This document shows, piece after piece, positions 1 through 12,105 of a DNA stretch of 64,000 bases. The notes below the pieces were generated by a model, which saw only the letters and a program-made list of their open reading frames with translations, ran no database searches and had not been told where the DNA came from. A program made the position numbers and the translations under genes. The stretch comes from Serendipita indica DSM 11827 (taxonomy: Eukaryota > Basidiomycota > Agaricomycetes > Sebacinales > Serendipitaceae). Within the stretch, counting starts at the first letter, position 1; each line of letters begins with the position of its first letter. Where the stretch lies: assembly GCA_910890315.1 (NCBI GenBank), contig CAJVGD010000046.1, forward strand, positions 930,001-994,000, read 5' to 3'.

Positions 1-1578
1 CCGTAAACAGCGCGTGCATTCTTCCGTGAAATGGTTAGAATGTCGTTGGCGTCAAGGGCCATCGACGTCGACGACGAGGATGACGAGAGAACAGCATCGT
101 GACCCAGCTCTACATTGACGAGCGAAGCCACAAACTCTGCAGTCCATGGAATCATCCCCGAGTGAGACAGGGCCAGCCGAACAGACTTTCCACTTGTCAG
201 AGAGAGCGATTCATAGATGTTTGCAGGGACCATGTATCTGTATTAAGAGATCAGCCTCTCCGTCTACAGATTTCGGCGAAACTGGGGGGGCATCCAAAAG
301 ACTTACGGTGCATCGGTCTCGAGTACGATTCGCAGCCGTGAAACATCAAAGCTCGCTGGTTCGCCCACCATATCACGGATTACTTGTGCGGTATTCAAGT
401 TGGTACCATATGTGATAACGCCTAGGTTGGGGGGCGGCGGCTGAGTTTCCCACAAATCATTAAGGTCAAAACGACTGCGCACCAGTGATCCCAATGTAAA
501 GATTGGGAAAGTGTGTCAACAGATTGCGCGCCAATGTCGGACTGTCTGTAAAACAATGCACGTGGATCTATCAAAAGCACGCGTTAGCATGTCCAAGAGA
601 GGACGTCGATGTGGGATTGAAACGCGTCACACTTTATGATCCTTGGGTATTTCCTCTTTCATGATACGTTCAATGTCTTCATCTGCCTCACGAGTATGAA
701 TCGTGATGGGTTTGGAAAGAGCCACGGCGTGCTTCAGCTGCCGGCGAAGGACTGTCTTCTGCACTTCTGCCGGAGAATTCATGTAATGATAATCTAACCC
801 TGATAGGCACTAAATGGGTCATCCCCAACGGCTCCGACCACTTCGCTTACCTATTTCGCCCCAGCCACGGCATCGAGGATGTTGCATGGCGTTGATTCTA
901 TGAGTGGGAAATTGATACTCCTGGTACTTTTCATGATCCGAATGAAACTTACATGTCTTCCTCGACGGCGTCCGTATACTGACTAGCATTGTGCCTATGC
1001 ACGCATGTCAATGATGCCCCAATGTATAAGAAAGAATACCGACGGATGTATTCCTGCGGGAGATTTAGGAGCAGCACATCTGGGCACTTTGTGAAACACA
1101 CATACCCATGAGAAACCAGTACTCGACCCCACCCCACAAGGCGGCTCGACTTTGTTCCTCGAGGGCAGAATCTGCCATTTCCTTCCATTTGGGATCGATG
1201 GGGGCCTCGCACCATACGTCGATCAAAATGTCCACCGAGTGGTGTGGCTCCGGAGAAGACGTGCTGAGATCATGATTGAGCATGTGTTACAGGACCACGA
1301 ATGGAAGAGTTTACCTTGCAGAATCGGCTTGTGACCGGTAGAAGCCGCGTACAAAGTCGTGGTAGGACTGATAGCCGTCTGGATAGACCTTGTGGTACGT
1401 CTCAAAGGTTGAAAGCAAATGCGTATGTGTGTCTATGATTGATGCAGGCTCTACTGTGTGTCTAGATGTCAATCCTTGGGTGACTCGCGTCCAACGTACG
1501 CTTTCCGGCTGCGAGCGAGGCGTGACGAGGAAGGTGGAATATCTCCTCTGGAATTTGTGGTTTTTTCTTTTTGCCCAT
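1..1578 (-). CDS. TatD-type metal-dependent DNase, 3' end cut by window edge
   Basis: TatD enzymes are metal-dependent deoxyribonucleases with a TIM-barrel amidohydrolase fold, linked to DNA repair and to DNA breakdown during cell death. Read on the minus strand, the exons give the metal-ligand series in order: IDTHTHLL near 1420, RGWGEIGLDYHYM near 790-870, ITIHTREADEDIERIM near 670-700, and LRIVLETDAP near 305-330. The visible end, NDILTISRKNARAVYG, lies at bases 1-50, so only the last residues are missing. I chose the ATG at 1578 (MGKKKKPQIPEEIF). An intron with a GTACGT donor joins it to HTVEPASIIDTHTH; the longer frame reaching 1649 has no ATG. At least five short introns are present. 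The identification is firm; the exact exon ends are not. Confidence 0.85.
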
Positions 1579-1937
1579 CTTGTTCCACGTCGCGGATGCT
1601 CGAAACTCGCGAGGTCGAAGATACTGGTGGACGAGTGCAGAGGGCGCACGTGAGCTCGGAAGACTCCTAAAGGACTAGATTGTGCGTCTAAACCACCAGA
1701 AGATGACGAATGCTGGCCTTACAGTCTGTCCGCTGCGAGCAAATGCCCGGCTCGAGTGCGATATTGGGCGCATATGAGCAGCGCCTTCGGTGAATATGGG
1801 CTCGGGAAAAGGAGGGGCTACCAATCAAATGCACCGATGACCGCTAGGGATTCAGAAGCGGCCTAGGCAGTGGTGGTATAAACCGTAGTCCAAGGCTTGG
1901 ACCACAACCAGCAAAGCCCTGGGATGCAGCCTCAAAG
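1579..1937. other. Divergent intergenic region between TatD and membrane-protein genes
   Basis: This stretch of about 360 bases separates two divergent start codons. I see no convincing coding exon in it. It contains a TATA box for the plus-strand gene and presumably the TatD promoter. Confidence 0.6.
1877..1882 (+). promoter_or_regulatory. TATA box of the Cys-rich membrane-protein gene
   Basis: The sequence TATAAA lies about 56 bases upstream of the ATG at 1938. It is the only clear TATA element in this gap, so it probably sets the start of the plus-strand transcript. Confidence 0.45.
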
Positions 1938-3452
1938 ATGAACAAACAAGCTGCTCTCTTCGTCGTATTTGCGCTTGTAGGAGCGTATACGCGCGCTCAG
2001 ACGGTGCGTATCTCCACTCGTGCTCCAGGAGTTCAGCGCGCCCTGTATTATGCTGGGCTAACAGCGCGTATAGACGACTGCGACGTGTAGTGATACATTT
2101 TCATGGGCAAGTCTACATTCATACGTAGTTTTTCATTGCAGCTGGCTGACCTGGAGAACCTGGATCCAGTCCTACAACTCACTCGGCCAACCGCCATGCC
2201 TCGTAGCCGCCCATCTCGGCCATCAATGCTCTCCAGAGAGTGGCAAGTCGTCGATCACACGTCCCTTGACTTGGGCTCAGCCGTTACTATAGCATTCAAT
2301 GTTCCTCTCTCACCTCTGGCCAACGCTATCTCCCGCCTTCTGGCTCTCAAATCAACAAATGTCAATGGTGAGAGTATATGTTGTGTTACGTTTTTGGACG
2401 ATCCTTCTAACCACTTGGTCGAACAGCTCGAGCGTCTACTATTCGCTCCTTTCGGCTTGTGCAGTGTGCCAGGGATCGCCGATTGGCACGTTTAAGGAAT
2501 GGACCGGCGGGTGCTTTGATGTACTAGTCAGCATCGAAAGGTAGCAATCTGCCGACCCGTTGTCCGGCCACCCATCTAACCTAGTCAACTAGTTATCCCT
2601 TGGCAACGCCCAATGGCACGCAAATTCCGCCCTGGGCATTCATGCGGTTATCGAATGACGTGTTTTCCGTAACAGCCGCCGGAAGAAGTATGTCGTTAGT
2701 TTCCATCGCCGACCTCGCCATGGCTTTCTGATCGTCACACAGACGCGACTGGCGACCCGTCGTTTGGTGCCGAATCCCATTCAGGCTTATCAACAGCAGC
2801 GATCATAGCCCTTGCAGTTGGAACTGTCGTTGCACTGATCCTGGTCTCCATCGCCGTCTATATGTTCTGTAGGTTCCGGCGCAAGCACGCCCGCGGTAGC
2901 CCGGTAGGAGGGCAAGAGAGTGGCACATCTTCCCTGAATCCAGACTCTGCACACAATCGGGTTCGCTACGGCCGGATTGAAGGCCCGCCGCGCAAGGAGC
3001 GAACATTCTTCTCCTATTTCCAACCGTCGGCATCGAAAATCAAATCATATCGTCCAGGTCTCAATTTTGATCTCGACAAGGGCCGTCGTGGGGACCTACT
3101 CGAACTCTCCGAAAGCACAAAGGCTCTCAATAAGAGACTAGACTCGAGCACTTCCCGATTACCTTCTTCTCACTCGGGCTCGGGAACGACTACAAGGGTC
3201 TCCATGGAATCAAGCGTCAAGCTTGCAAAAAAGAAAGACGTACCCAAGGTATTGTCCGACCCAAACGTCTCTGCGACCCAATCGTCCACATCGCTATCAA
3301 ACCTCTTCTCGCGCCCGAAGGAAGTCAAGCATCACAAACGGGATACGCGGCTAGACTTGGCAGAAGATGGGCCGGATCCTGCACCCCGCGCGTCTCGCGA
3401 TACCTCTCGCGGGTTCCAGGATGACCACGAGCGACCTCAATATCCCATCTAA
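1938..3452 (+). CDS. Secreted-entry, Cys-rich ectodomain, single-pass membrane protein
   Basis: The function is unknown. The architecture matches a type of single-pass surface protein that is widespread in Agaricomycetes. The ATG at 1938 opens a signal peptide (MNKQAALFVVFALVGAYTRA). The ectodomain shows the blocks TWIQSYNSLGQPPCLVAAHL (about 2160-2220), SVYYSLLSACAVCQGSP (about 2430-2475) and YPLATPNGTQIPPWAF (about 2592-2640). One hydrophobic membrane segment follows (STAAIIALAVGTVVALIL, about 2790-2850), then a basic stop-transfer CRFRRKH. The cytoplasmic tail of about 190 residues is rich in Ser, Lys and Arg and ends at 3452. There are several short introns. I could not find a clean splice between about 2095 and 2140 or near 2260-2400, so the model there is provisional. 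Confidence 0.7.
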
Positions 3453-3612
3453 CGCGACAAACTATCATTATTATGAACTTGCGTGCTTTCTTTCGTGCTT
3501 TCCCCCCTCTAGCATTAGCTTTACGCACGGGCATTTCGCGTACTTAATGTAAATGCAGCTATATCGACTTGTATCTACCATCCATTGACTAAAAGATCAC
3601 TGGCATTTTCAG

Positions 3613-4173
3613 TTATTGCGCGTCTTGCTGAGCCTCTTGGAGCGTTCGCGGGAACCAGCCGTTTGTCGCAAAGCTGACTTTAAACTGTCCCATTCGCGTC
3701 GTTTCAACGTGTACACCTTCTGCTTCAAGTGCCTCTGCTTGTCGTTGGGCTCCAGTCGTTCCAGGTCCCCGCGATGATATGGCCCCTTGATAGAGAAGGT
3801 TACAGGATTTATAAGCAAGAGGAGTGCGCACCTGTTGATGAGACGATTCGTTGCCACGGAACGTCGCTGTCTTCGTGAAGAATCTTGAGTGCTGTTCGGG
3901 ATCGTTTGTATGCTATCGAATGTGGCAAGAGCGCGTCAAGGCGAACCTGCACCGACGTGTCGAGAGTGTCTAGGCATTCCTACGAGAGCCGCAATGTGTC
4001 CTTTTGTTCGTTAGAGCCGGAAATTTCACTAAATTTGTTGCGCGTGTACCATACGAGGTTACTTTTCCTTGAGGAACGAGTCGTACAGTGTCGTATACCT
4101 ACTGGACATGAGAAAAATAGGATTGAAAGACTAGAAAAGTCTTGACTTTTTCGTAAAACTCGGCGAGGTCCAT
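3613..4173 (-). CDS. Alkyltransferase-like protein (Atl1 family, MGMT C-domain without the catalytic Cys)
   Basis: Members of this family bind O6-alkylguanine, flip the base out and hand the lesion to nucleotide excision repair; they do not remove the alkyl group. Four exons join into 120 residues: MDLAEFYEK / VYDTVRLVPQGKVTSYG / HIAALVGMPRHSRHVGA / ALKILHEDSDVPWQRIV and onward, ending ...QEAQQDAQ. The O6-methylguanine methyltransferase signature PCHR is PWQR here (residues 55-58). Trp in place of the acceptor Cys is the hallmark of ATL proteins. The helix-turn-helix and wing are also recognisable (GKVTSYGHIAALVGMPRHSR, then ISSRGPGTTGAQRQ). Compare S. pombe Atl1, which is about the same length. 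I chose the ATG at 4173; an in-frame ATG at 4212 would add 13 residues. It is divergent from Dpb4. Confidence 0.88.
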
Positions 4174-4216
4174 GGTGGGGCGGAGCAAGCTTCGTACTTT
4201 GAACTCTGCCATTACG
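4174..4216. promoter_or_regulatory. Very short shared promoter region between ATL and DPB4
   Basis: Only 43 bases separate the two outward-facing start codons at 4173 (minus) and 4217 (plus). The 5' UTRs of the two genes must therefore overlap or begin inside the opposite gene, which implies shared regulatory DNA. I see no TATA box. Confidence 0.55.
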
Positions 4217-5141
4217 ATGCCTCGACGCGCAGATGTTATGCTCTCGTCGGAGCATGCAGAGACACAGCAAGATGGTGTTCTAGAGGGAATTGATCATTAC
4301 CAGCTCCCTCAGTCGACTGTCACAAAGATCGCCAAATCTGCGGTACGTTTGGTAGCAAAACAGGGAAGGATGACATTCCGACGAGGAGATTGTACGCGAA
4401 TTTGGTCAAATTTGGTGATTGCTCTTGGTTAGCTTCCCACCAAATGCAAAACTTCAGAAGGATAGCGTACTCGCCCTCGTCAAGGGGTCTACTGTATTCA
4501 TAAACTATATTGGTGAGCTAAGCGCTATTCATACATGCTTAATCTCACTCGTATGCACAGCTGCGGCGTAGGTGTGCGTTTCCAGCCTTGGGCCCCACTC
4601 ATAGGCCAGCTAGAGCACAAGAGGTCGCATTTGCTCATGGACGTAAAACCATCATGTCTTCAGATGTGCTTCAGGCTCTGGAGCTGACCGAGTTCGGCGA
4701 TATGGTCCCTTCACTGAACAAGGAGCTAGAAGGTGGGATTATCCAGTCCTCGCCTTGGTATAATGTCGATCCCTGTGCCCTTCAGAGTATCGTGCTCGCT
4801 TGAAGAAGAATCCACCACCCCCAAAAAAGGATAGCGATGCAGCCGCCACTGCTGCTCCAGCCACAAAAGGGAAAGGACGTGTATCGAATGGGAAAGCAGC
4901 ACCTACGGTTCCGGCAAATGGAGTCGAAAACAACGACCCCGAGGAGGAGCCATTCTCAGAACCTGATATTCCTGATGGACCAGAGGAAGACGAGGATCTC
5001 GACGAGGGTGAGGAGGCTGAACAAGAAGATGCAAAAGATACAGCCATTGTAGACCAAATGGAGGTAGATGACCAGGAGCTCGCGGTAGATGCTCGAGGAA
5101 TTGAAGCAAAACCGTCACAGGAGAGCGAAGGGGAAAAGTAA
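4217..5141 (+). CDS. DPB4: DNA polymerase epsilon subunit Dpb4 (POLE3-type histone fold)
   Basis: Dpb4 is a histone-fold protein. It pairs with Dpb3 in the leading-strand DNA polymerase epsilon and is also found in chromatin-remodelling complexes. The histone fold is spread over the first four exons: LPQSTVTKIAKSA, LPPNAKLQKDSVLALVKG, STVFINYIAAAAQEVA, then HGRKTIMSSDVLQALE and EFGDMVPSLNKELE. The last exon encodes a Lys/Pro-rich linker followed by a long Asp/Glu-rich tail ending at 5141. Acidic tails are usual in fungal Dpb4. The start at 4217 (MPRRADVMLSSEHAE) is the first ATG and leaves 43 bases to the divergent ATL gene. Confidence 0.9.
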
Positions 5142-5323
5142 CTAGGTTTCCGTCTCTTCTGCTTATGGGATTATGTTTCTTGGGAATAAATATTGCCGTG
5201 GGTCTACTGGATTGCAGTGCCACTCAGGGCAGAAGCGGCGGCGATTCTTTTGTGCGGCTCGACTATGTAATTCGACTGGGCGTAAGGACTTGGACACATC
5301 TTGGCCAACCCCACGTCCTCGCC

Positions 5324-8300
5324 ATGTCAGACGTTGGATCCAAGTTTAGCAGTGCGTTCTCAAAGTTTTCCAGCAAAGCATCTCGTATCGCGACTGGCGT
5401 GAGCAATGAAATTCAGAGTGAGCTCGTCCTCGGAGATCGCCCAAGTCCGCGTCTTGTTTGATCTGTACTGATGTACGAACGGAACAGGCATCGTGAACAA
5501 GAATCGTCAGTCTACATGCTCTCGTCTTTTCACCCTTTGTCTCACCACCCGCACTCTTGGCCAGATCGTCACGATGAAGCACACGAGATTGAGGCGGATA
5601 ACATCAGGTAAGTACTTAACGTGGTATCTTGTACTTCTTTTCACCGTACTTTCTAGAACGGCCATCAACGAGAGTCATCGTGAGTCTCGGTCCATGATGT
5701 GAACAGCCGCTTGACGACGCACAGGCTTCAAATCATTCTCCAATATGCGATCAGACAACTTTGTAAAGTGGCATGTCGACGGTAAGGCGATGCTTATTCT
5801 GTAAACGATGCTCAATGTGTGTGTGCAGGTGCCGACTATTTCTGGGCTGTGTCCGAGATGCTCGAAGTAAGTCCTTTGTCTCTACGTGATATCATACTAA
5901 TGAAATATCTTCCCTGCAATGTCACTGTGAATAATGCACAACCACGGATGTTCAGGCCGCTACCGAATGTATCATGATTCAGGACTGGTGGCTGACACCA
6001 GGTATGACCTAACCGATCCTCAGCAGCGTCATAAAGTTCACCCGGTGTTCTAGAACTCTACCTTCGTCGTCCCCCCGCGAAGTATCCCGAGTACCGAATC
6101 GATAGGATTCTCAAACGCAGGGCAGAAGCGGGTGTCAAGGTCTACGTGATCGTTTACAAGGAAGTCACTCAAGGCCTAGCCCTCTCGTCGAGGCATACAA
6201 AGGTTGGCTCCGACGGATACGAATCCCGTACTCTTATACGTTAATAGCATCATTTGCACGATACGCATCCAAATATCGCTGTCATTGTATGTCGGCCGAG
6301 ATTTTGCTGTTTGTTTACTGACCAGTCGCGTGTAGCGCCATCCTGATCATATTGGAACTGGTACGTAGGTCCCTGGAGCCCCGTGTTGAGCTCATTTCTT
6401 CTAGTTGACTCTACGAGGATATGGAGTCATCACGAAAAGGCGCGTATCCTGATTACAAGTCGCAATAAGGCTCATTCCATGTAGGTTGTCATTGTTGATA
6501 ACCATTTCGCCGCTGTTGGAGGACTTGATCTATGCTTTGGTATGCTCAATACTTTCAAAGAACACGTACTAATCGTGTACAGGTCGCTGGGACAGTCACG
6601 CACAGTGAGCTTCTAAGTGACGCATTCCTTCCTACCCTGACTTTATCAAGTCCCCTTGCCGATGTACACCCTACCGACTTCTCCCGAACACTCTTTCCTG
6701 GCCAGGAATATAACAACTCGCGAGTGAAAGAGTAGGTGTGACTGGTAGCTGGCGAACTGTACTTATTGCTTTAGTTTCTTGAAGGTTGATCATTTCGTCA
6801 ACAATGCCGTTTCAATCATCCAAGTATGTATTTTCATATCTCCCATGTGTCCAGCTAATATAAATCAGACGCCTCGAATGGCATGGCATGATGTGAGGTC
6901 TCTTAATTCGTTTCAATTTGCCTGCTTATCCTCTATAGGTTCATATGACGCTCTCTGGACCAAGTGTTCTTGATATTGTTCAACACTTTACTGAACGCTG
7001 GAATGAGCTGAAGCTTCGCAAGCATAAGGATGATTCGTGAGTTTGGCGGCTTTTTTTCCGAGTATTTATGACACCATATAGACGCTTTGACTGGCTTGCA
7101 TATCCACACGACAAATTGGTAGCTCCCAACGAGCCCGTCCACCGCCTCCGCCACCGCGATGAGTGGCTTGAAAAGGGGCGTAAATTCCGTCAACGCTTCC
7201 ACAAGGGTCCTGAATGGAAGCCAGTGGCCGACGATCATCATCACATGGAGCCTATGGGAACCTGCAAGGTCCAGGTCGTTCGCTCTTGCTCCGACTGGAG
7301 TCATGGCGTCCTCAAAGAGTCATCTATTCAGAACGCTTGTAGGTCATCTCAAGTCATGGGATTACAGAACTAATGTGGCCAGATCTTGAGCTTATTCGCG
7401 AGGCTGAACACTACATTTACATTGAGAACCAATTCTTGTGAGTCATGCTATTGAACTTGGAGCACTTGTTCACCCATACTCTTCAGCATTTCTAATACGG
7501 GGGATTATGGACCAGTTCAAAATCGAATTGCTCAAGCTCTTGTCGAGCGAATAATTCGCGCTGCCAAGGAGGGCAAGCGATTCAAAGTCGTGGTCCTCAT
7601 CCCAGAAGTACCAGGTTTCGCAGGTGACATCGCTTCCAGCAATGACCTGAAGACAATTTTGGCGGCGACTTGGAGGACGATCAATCGTGGAGGACACTCG
7701 ATCTATGTAATCTTCTCTCAGGACGAGCGATCCAGTCTTTCTGACGTCTGCTGTAGGAAGAAGTGAGAGCCGCGGGCTACGAGCCGAAGGATTACATTCG
7801 TGTATATCACCTACGATCCTATGATCGCATCAACGCCCCCTGGCCATCCTTCATCTCGGAAATGGAGAAACAGAGCGGCGTCACGCTTCATGAAGCTCAA
7901 ATCGCTCTTGCCAAACAATGGGTCGGCGAACCCACTATCTGGAGTCAACCAAAGATTGGTATTCAGAAACCTCTTCCAACCCAGGAGGGTATCGTTCTTG
8001 AGAATACCAAAGTAGAAGTAGAGGAAGTAGAGTTCCCAAAGACAGTCGAAGAGGCGGTCGAAACAATACGCAAGTTTGAAAGCGCAGCAAAGACACTTCG
8101 TCCCGATCACGAAGTCTCAGACAGTATTGCGCATCATGCAATGATTGACGACACAAGCTTGTTGGATGAAAAGTGGCTCGGTACAGAGCAAGAGGAACTT
8201 GATGCGTAGGTAGACTTTTGGCCTTTGGATGTCAACTAATCATTAGCTAGATATGTCTCCGAGATCCTCTATATCCACTCAAAGTTGATGATTGTTGACG

Positions 8301-9081
8301 ATCGTCGTGTTATCTGCGGTAGTGCCAATATCAACGATCGGTGTGTATCCAGTTCCGTCGCTGCCTTGCTAACAAACCTATAAAGTTCTCAAAAGGGCAA
8401 TGGAGATAGCGAGATTGCTCTCGTCGTAGAAGACACGGATATGATTGACAGTTTTATGAACGGCGAGCCTGTATGTCACATCTATATCTGCGTTCACCTT
8501 GCTCACAAAGATTATAGTACCAGGTCGCTCGTTTCGCCACCACGCTTCGTCGTAGGCTTTATAGAGGTACGCTGTTACCTCCCTCTTCGTTTAGTTTCTG
8601 ACCAATAGCAGAACATCTTGGTCTATTGAGGTGTGAACCAGTCGATGAAGTCACGGACTTCAAACGGCCTCCTCCCATCCCGAATCCAAATGAGATCGGA
8701 ACCGAAGAGGATAAATTGGTTGCAGATCCGATGTCCGAAGCGACGGAGCACCTCTTGAACAGCACAGCGCAGAGGAATCGAGCAATCTTCGCGGAGCTCT
8801 TCAAGACTGTTCCCTCCGATACTGTCAGAAACTTTGATCAGTACAAGGTACGGAATCTGATCAGCTTCTTGGCTGTCGCTCACGCAAACCAGAAATATGT
8901 TCCCAAGTCGATGGTCTGCCACCTCGCTCCCGGACAGTCGCTCGAGCGAGTGAAACAGAGGCTTTCTGAAGTACGGGGTCATGTGGTTGAGTGCCCGTTG
9001 GACTTTTTGATCGAGGAGACGGATCTGTGGCAAAACGCGAGTTGGAATGGGCTCAATCCGACATTACAAGTCTTCATCTGA
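5324..9081 (+). CDS. Phospholipase D, short form with two HKD motifs and no PX/PH
   Basis: This enzyme hydrolyses phosphatidylcholine-type lipids to phosphatidic acid. The start [20 protein letters not shown] (5324) leads straight into the catalytic core [20 protein letters not shown], so the PX and PH domains of Spo14-type enzymes are absent; filamentous fungi are known to have such shorter forms. The first HKD motif is WSHHEK|VVIVD, split by an intron at about 6440-6483 and followed by [14 protein letters not shown]. The second is [25 protein letters not shown], about 8270-8342. YIENQFF (about 7420-7438) is a further family block. The protein ends ...NPTLQVFI at 9081. There are roughly fifteen introns. 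Urease follows 132 bases downstream on the same strand. Confidence 0.9.
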
Positions 9082-9213
9082 AAAAGGGATTAGAAGGACC
9101 GAAAGAGAATCATGTGCTATAGTTGGAATGAATGCCTATCAGTTTTGCGAGCTCTAGAGCGCTCCCCATTGGTTCCGCCGAGGAATTGAGCTTGGACCCA
9201 ACCGTCGTTTGAA

Positions 9214-12105
9214 GATGCGTATCTTGCCTCGAGAATTAGATAAGCTGCTCCTGCATCAGGTATCACATTCTATACCGTTATCGATGATGCCTAATCATGT
9301 CCATAGGCCGGCTCTCTGGCGCAAAAGCGGTTGGCCAGGGGCTTGAAACTAAACTTGACCGAGGCTACAGCCCTGATTGCATCTGTACTACAAGAGAGAA
9401 TTCGAGATGGAGAACACACTGTTGCAGAGCTTATGCAACACGGCAAGAACTTGCTTGGACGTCGCCATGTCCTCCCGGGCGTAATGCACCAACTTCACGA
9501 GATCCAGGTTGAAGGCACGTTTCCGGATGGCGTGTTCCTCGTCACTGTTCACGATCCAATCTGCTCGGATGACGGTAATATCCACAATGCGCTCTATGGA
9601 TCGTTCCTCCCTCCGCCTCCCAAAGGAACTTTCGCACTCCCTGAGCCCGAGCCTCTCACAGAGGTCCCAGGAGCAATCGTCGTCAAAACAGATTCACCAA
9701 TCCTGTTAAACGAAGGGCGTGGCCGTGTTCAGCTTAAGGTCACGAACAACGGGGACAGACCTATTCAAGTCGGGTCGCATTATCACTTTATCGAAACCAA
9801 CAAGGCACTCACATTCGACCGCGGCTTAGCCTACGGAAAGCGGTTAGATATTGCCGCTGGGACGGCGGTTCGCTTCGAACCGGGAGATCCCAAACTTGTA
9901 ACACTTTGTGACATAGGCGGTCAGCGTATCATCTCTGGAGGCAATCGAATCGCCAGCGGTCCTGTGGACTTGGGAAGGACTGAGGAGATCGTCAGTTCAC
10001 TCGTCCAAAAGGCGTTTGGTCACGTTCCAGAACCTGGAGCTTTGACCATCAACTCGGAGACAACCATCAGTCGCGAAGCGTATGTCTCTATGTTTGGGCC
10101 AACTGTTGGTGATCTCGTCCGCCTTGGAGATACACCATTGTGGATCGAGGTTGAGCGAGACGAGACTGTATACGGAGATGAATGCAAGTTTGGTGGAGGT
10201 GAGACTGAATAGTTGGTCTGTATAATCCATCTGATGCTCGATAGGCAAGGTGATCCGAGAGGGCATGGGACAGACTACTAATCGGCCAGCATCTGACTGT
10301 ATCGACCTTCTCATCACGAATGCTTTGATCGTCGACTGGTCTGGGATCTACAAGGCTGACATTGGTGTCAAGAACGGCCTCATCTGCGGCATTGGCAAGG
10401 CGGGGAATCCAGAGGTGATGGCTGGTGTGCATGAGAACCTCATTGTGGGCTCTTCGACGGAAGTGCTCGCGGGGGAAAAACTCATAGTCACTGCCGGAGC
10501 AATCGATGCACATATTCACTATATTTGTCCTCAGCAATGCGAAGAGGTGAGTGAAAGGCTATGTGTCCCTGTAGCTTTGCTTGACGAGAATCAGGCTATC
10601 GCTTCTGGTGCCACCACCTTTATTGGAGGTGGAACCGGTCCCTGTGCTGGGACGGCTGCAACGACTTGCACGCCGTCACCATTCTACATGCAACACATGA
10701 TGGCAGCAACAGATACGATACCTTTGAACTTCCTTTTCACGGGTAAAGGAAACGACGCGGGTCCAAACGCTCTCGAGGATATAGTCAAGGCTGGTGCTGG
10801 TGGTCTCAAGCTACACGAGGTGAGTAATCTCACATCTTGGTGTCATACCTGACACAGTGTAATAGGACTGGGGATCCACTCCCGCAGTCATCACCAACGC
10901 TCTCGACATTGGGGACAAGTATGATGTGCAAATCAACATTCATACGGACACTCTCAACGAAAGTGGATTTGTAGATAGTACCATCGAGGCCTTTGGAGGT
11001 CGAACTATCCATACCTATCACACAGAGGGTGCCGGTGCGTCAGTATCTTCACCACTTCTACGCATACCAACTATTTCAAAGGTGGTGGACATGCTCCTGA
11101 TATTATTGTCGTTTGCGAGCACGAAAACGTCCTACCCTCTTCAACCAATCCAACACGACCTTTCGCTCACAACACTCTCGACGAACACCTAGACGTAAGG
11201 GACATTTCTGTATACTGTATAGACCTGATCGCGGCCTCAGATGCTCATGGTGTGCCACCATCTGGACAAGTCCATCCCCGAGGATCTTGCTTTTGCAGAG
11301 TCACGCATTCGGGGAGAGACCGTCGCCGCAGAAGATGTATTGCACGACATGGGTGCCATATCCATCATTAGCTCCGACTCCCAGGCGATGGGCCGTGTTG
11401 GGGAGGTCGTGAGCCGAACATGGCGAACTGCCGCGAAGATGAAGGCGCTTCGTGGTCCGTTGAAAGAGCTCGGTGACGGTGAGGGAAACAAGAATGATAA
11501 TGGCCGCGTCAAGCGATATATCGCCAAGTATACCATTAACCCGTGAGTATACTTACAAAGAAAGGGGCATCTCGCTGACATTGGCCAGGGCATTGGCGCA
11601 CGGAATTTCCCACCTAGTTGGGCATGTCTCAGTCGGGACAATGGCAGATCTTGTGCTGTGGAAGCCTGAAAACTTTGGGAGCAAGCCAGAGATGATTCTT
11701 AAATCCGGAGTGATTACCTGGGCACAGGTTTGTTCCGTTCCAGTTTGATAAGCCGCGCTAACGTCTCCCGTAGATGGGGGACGCAAATGCCTCGATTCCG
11801 ACCGTCCAACCGTTTTACTCTCGACCAATGTGGGGTTCCAAGGCTGCATCTGCTGCTCTGAACTCGGTTACTTTTGTGTCGGAGATTTCCCTCTCGTCGG
11901 CACGATTGCAAGCTATAAACTCTCGAGGCGGTTCGAGGCGGTCAAGGGCTGCCGGACGGTGAAGAAGAAGGACATGAAATGGAACGATGCTACACCAAAG
12001 ATGAGGGTAGATCCGAATACATATGCGGTGCATGCCGATGGAGTCCTCGTCGACATCGAGCCAGCCGTGACGGTTCCGCTCACCAAGTCATACAACCTGT
12101 TTTAA
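9214..12105 (+). CDS. Urease (single-chain, nickel), with one apparent one-base gap near 11899
   Basis: Urease hydrolyses urea to ammonia and carbamate in the cytosol. The single chain carries the gamma, beta and alpha parts in order. Gamma: [27 protein letters not shown] from 9214. Beta: [17 protein letters not shown] from about 9691. Alpha: [23 protein letters not shown] from about 10066. Nickel ligands and catalytic residues are visible: [23 protein letters not shown] (carbamylated Lys), [33 protein letters not shown] and [12 protein letters not shown]. The chain ends [10 protein letters not shown]. Near 11891-11901 the frame shifts between FVSEISLSS and GTIASYKL with no room for an intron. 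One extra G in TCGGC would restore the usual sequence. Read literally, the C-terminus is lost and replaced by about 20 foreign residues. Confidence 0.93.

Noticed and set aside
1311-1649. Longer N-terminus for the TatD protein reaching 1649
   Set aside because: It begins with GTG, not ATG, and its first part competes with a better frame (MGKKKKPQIPEEIF) that joins through a consensus intron.
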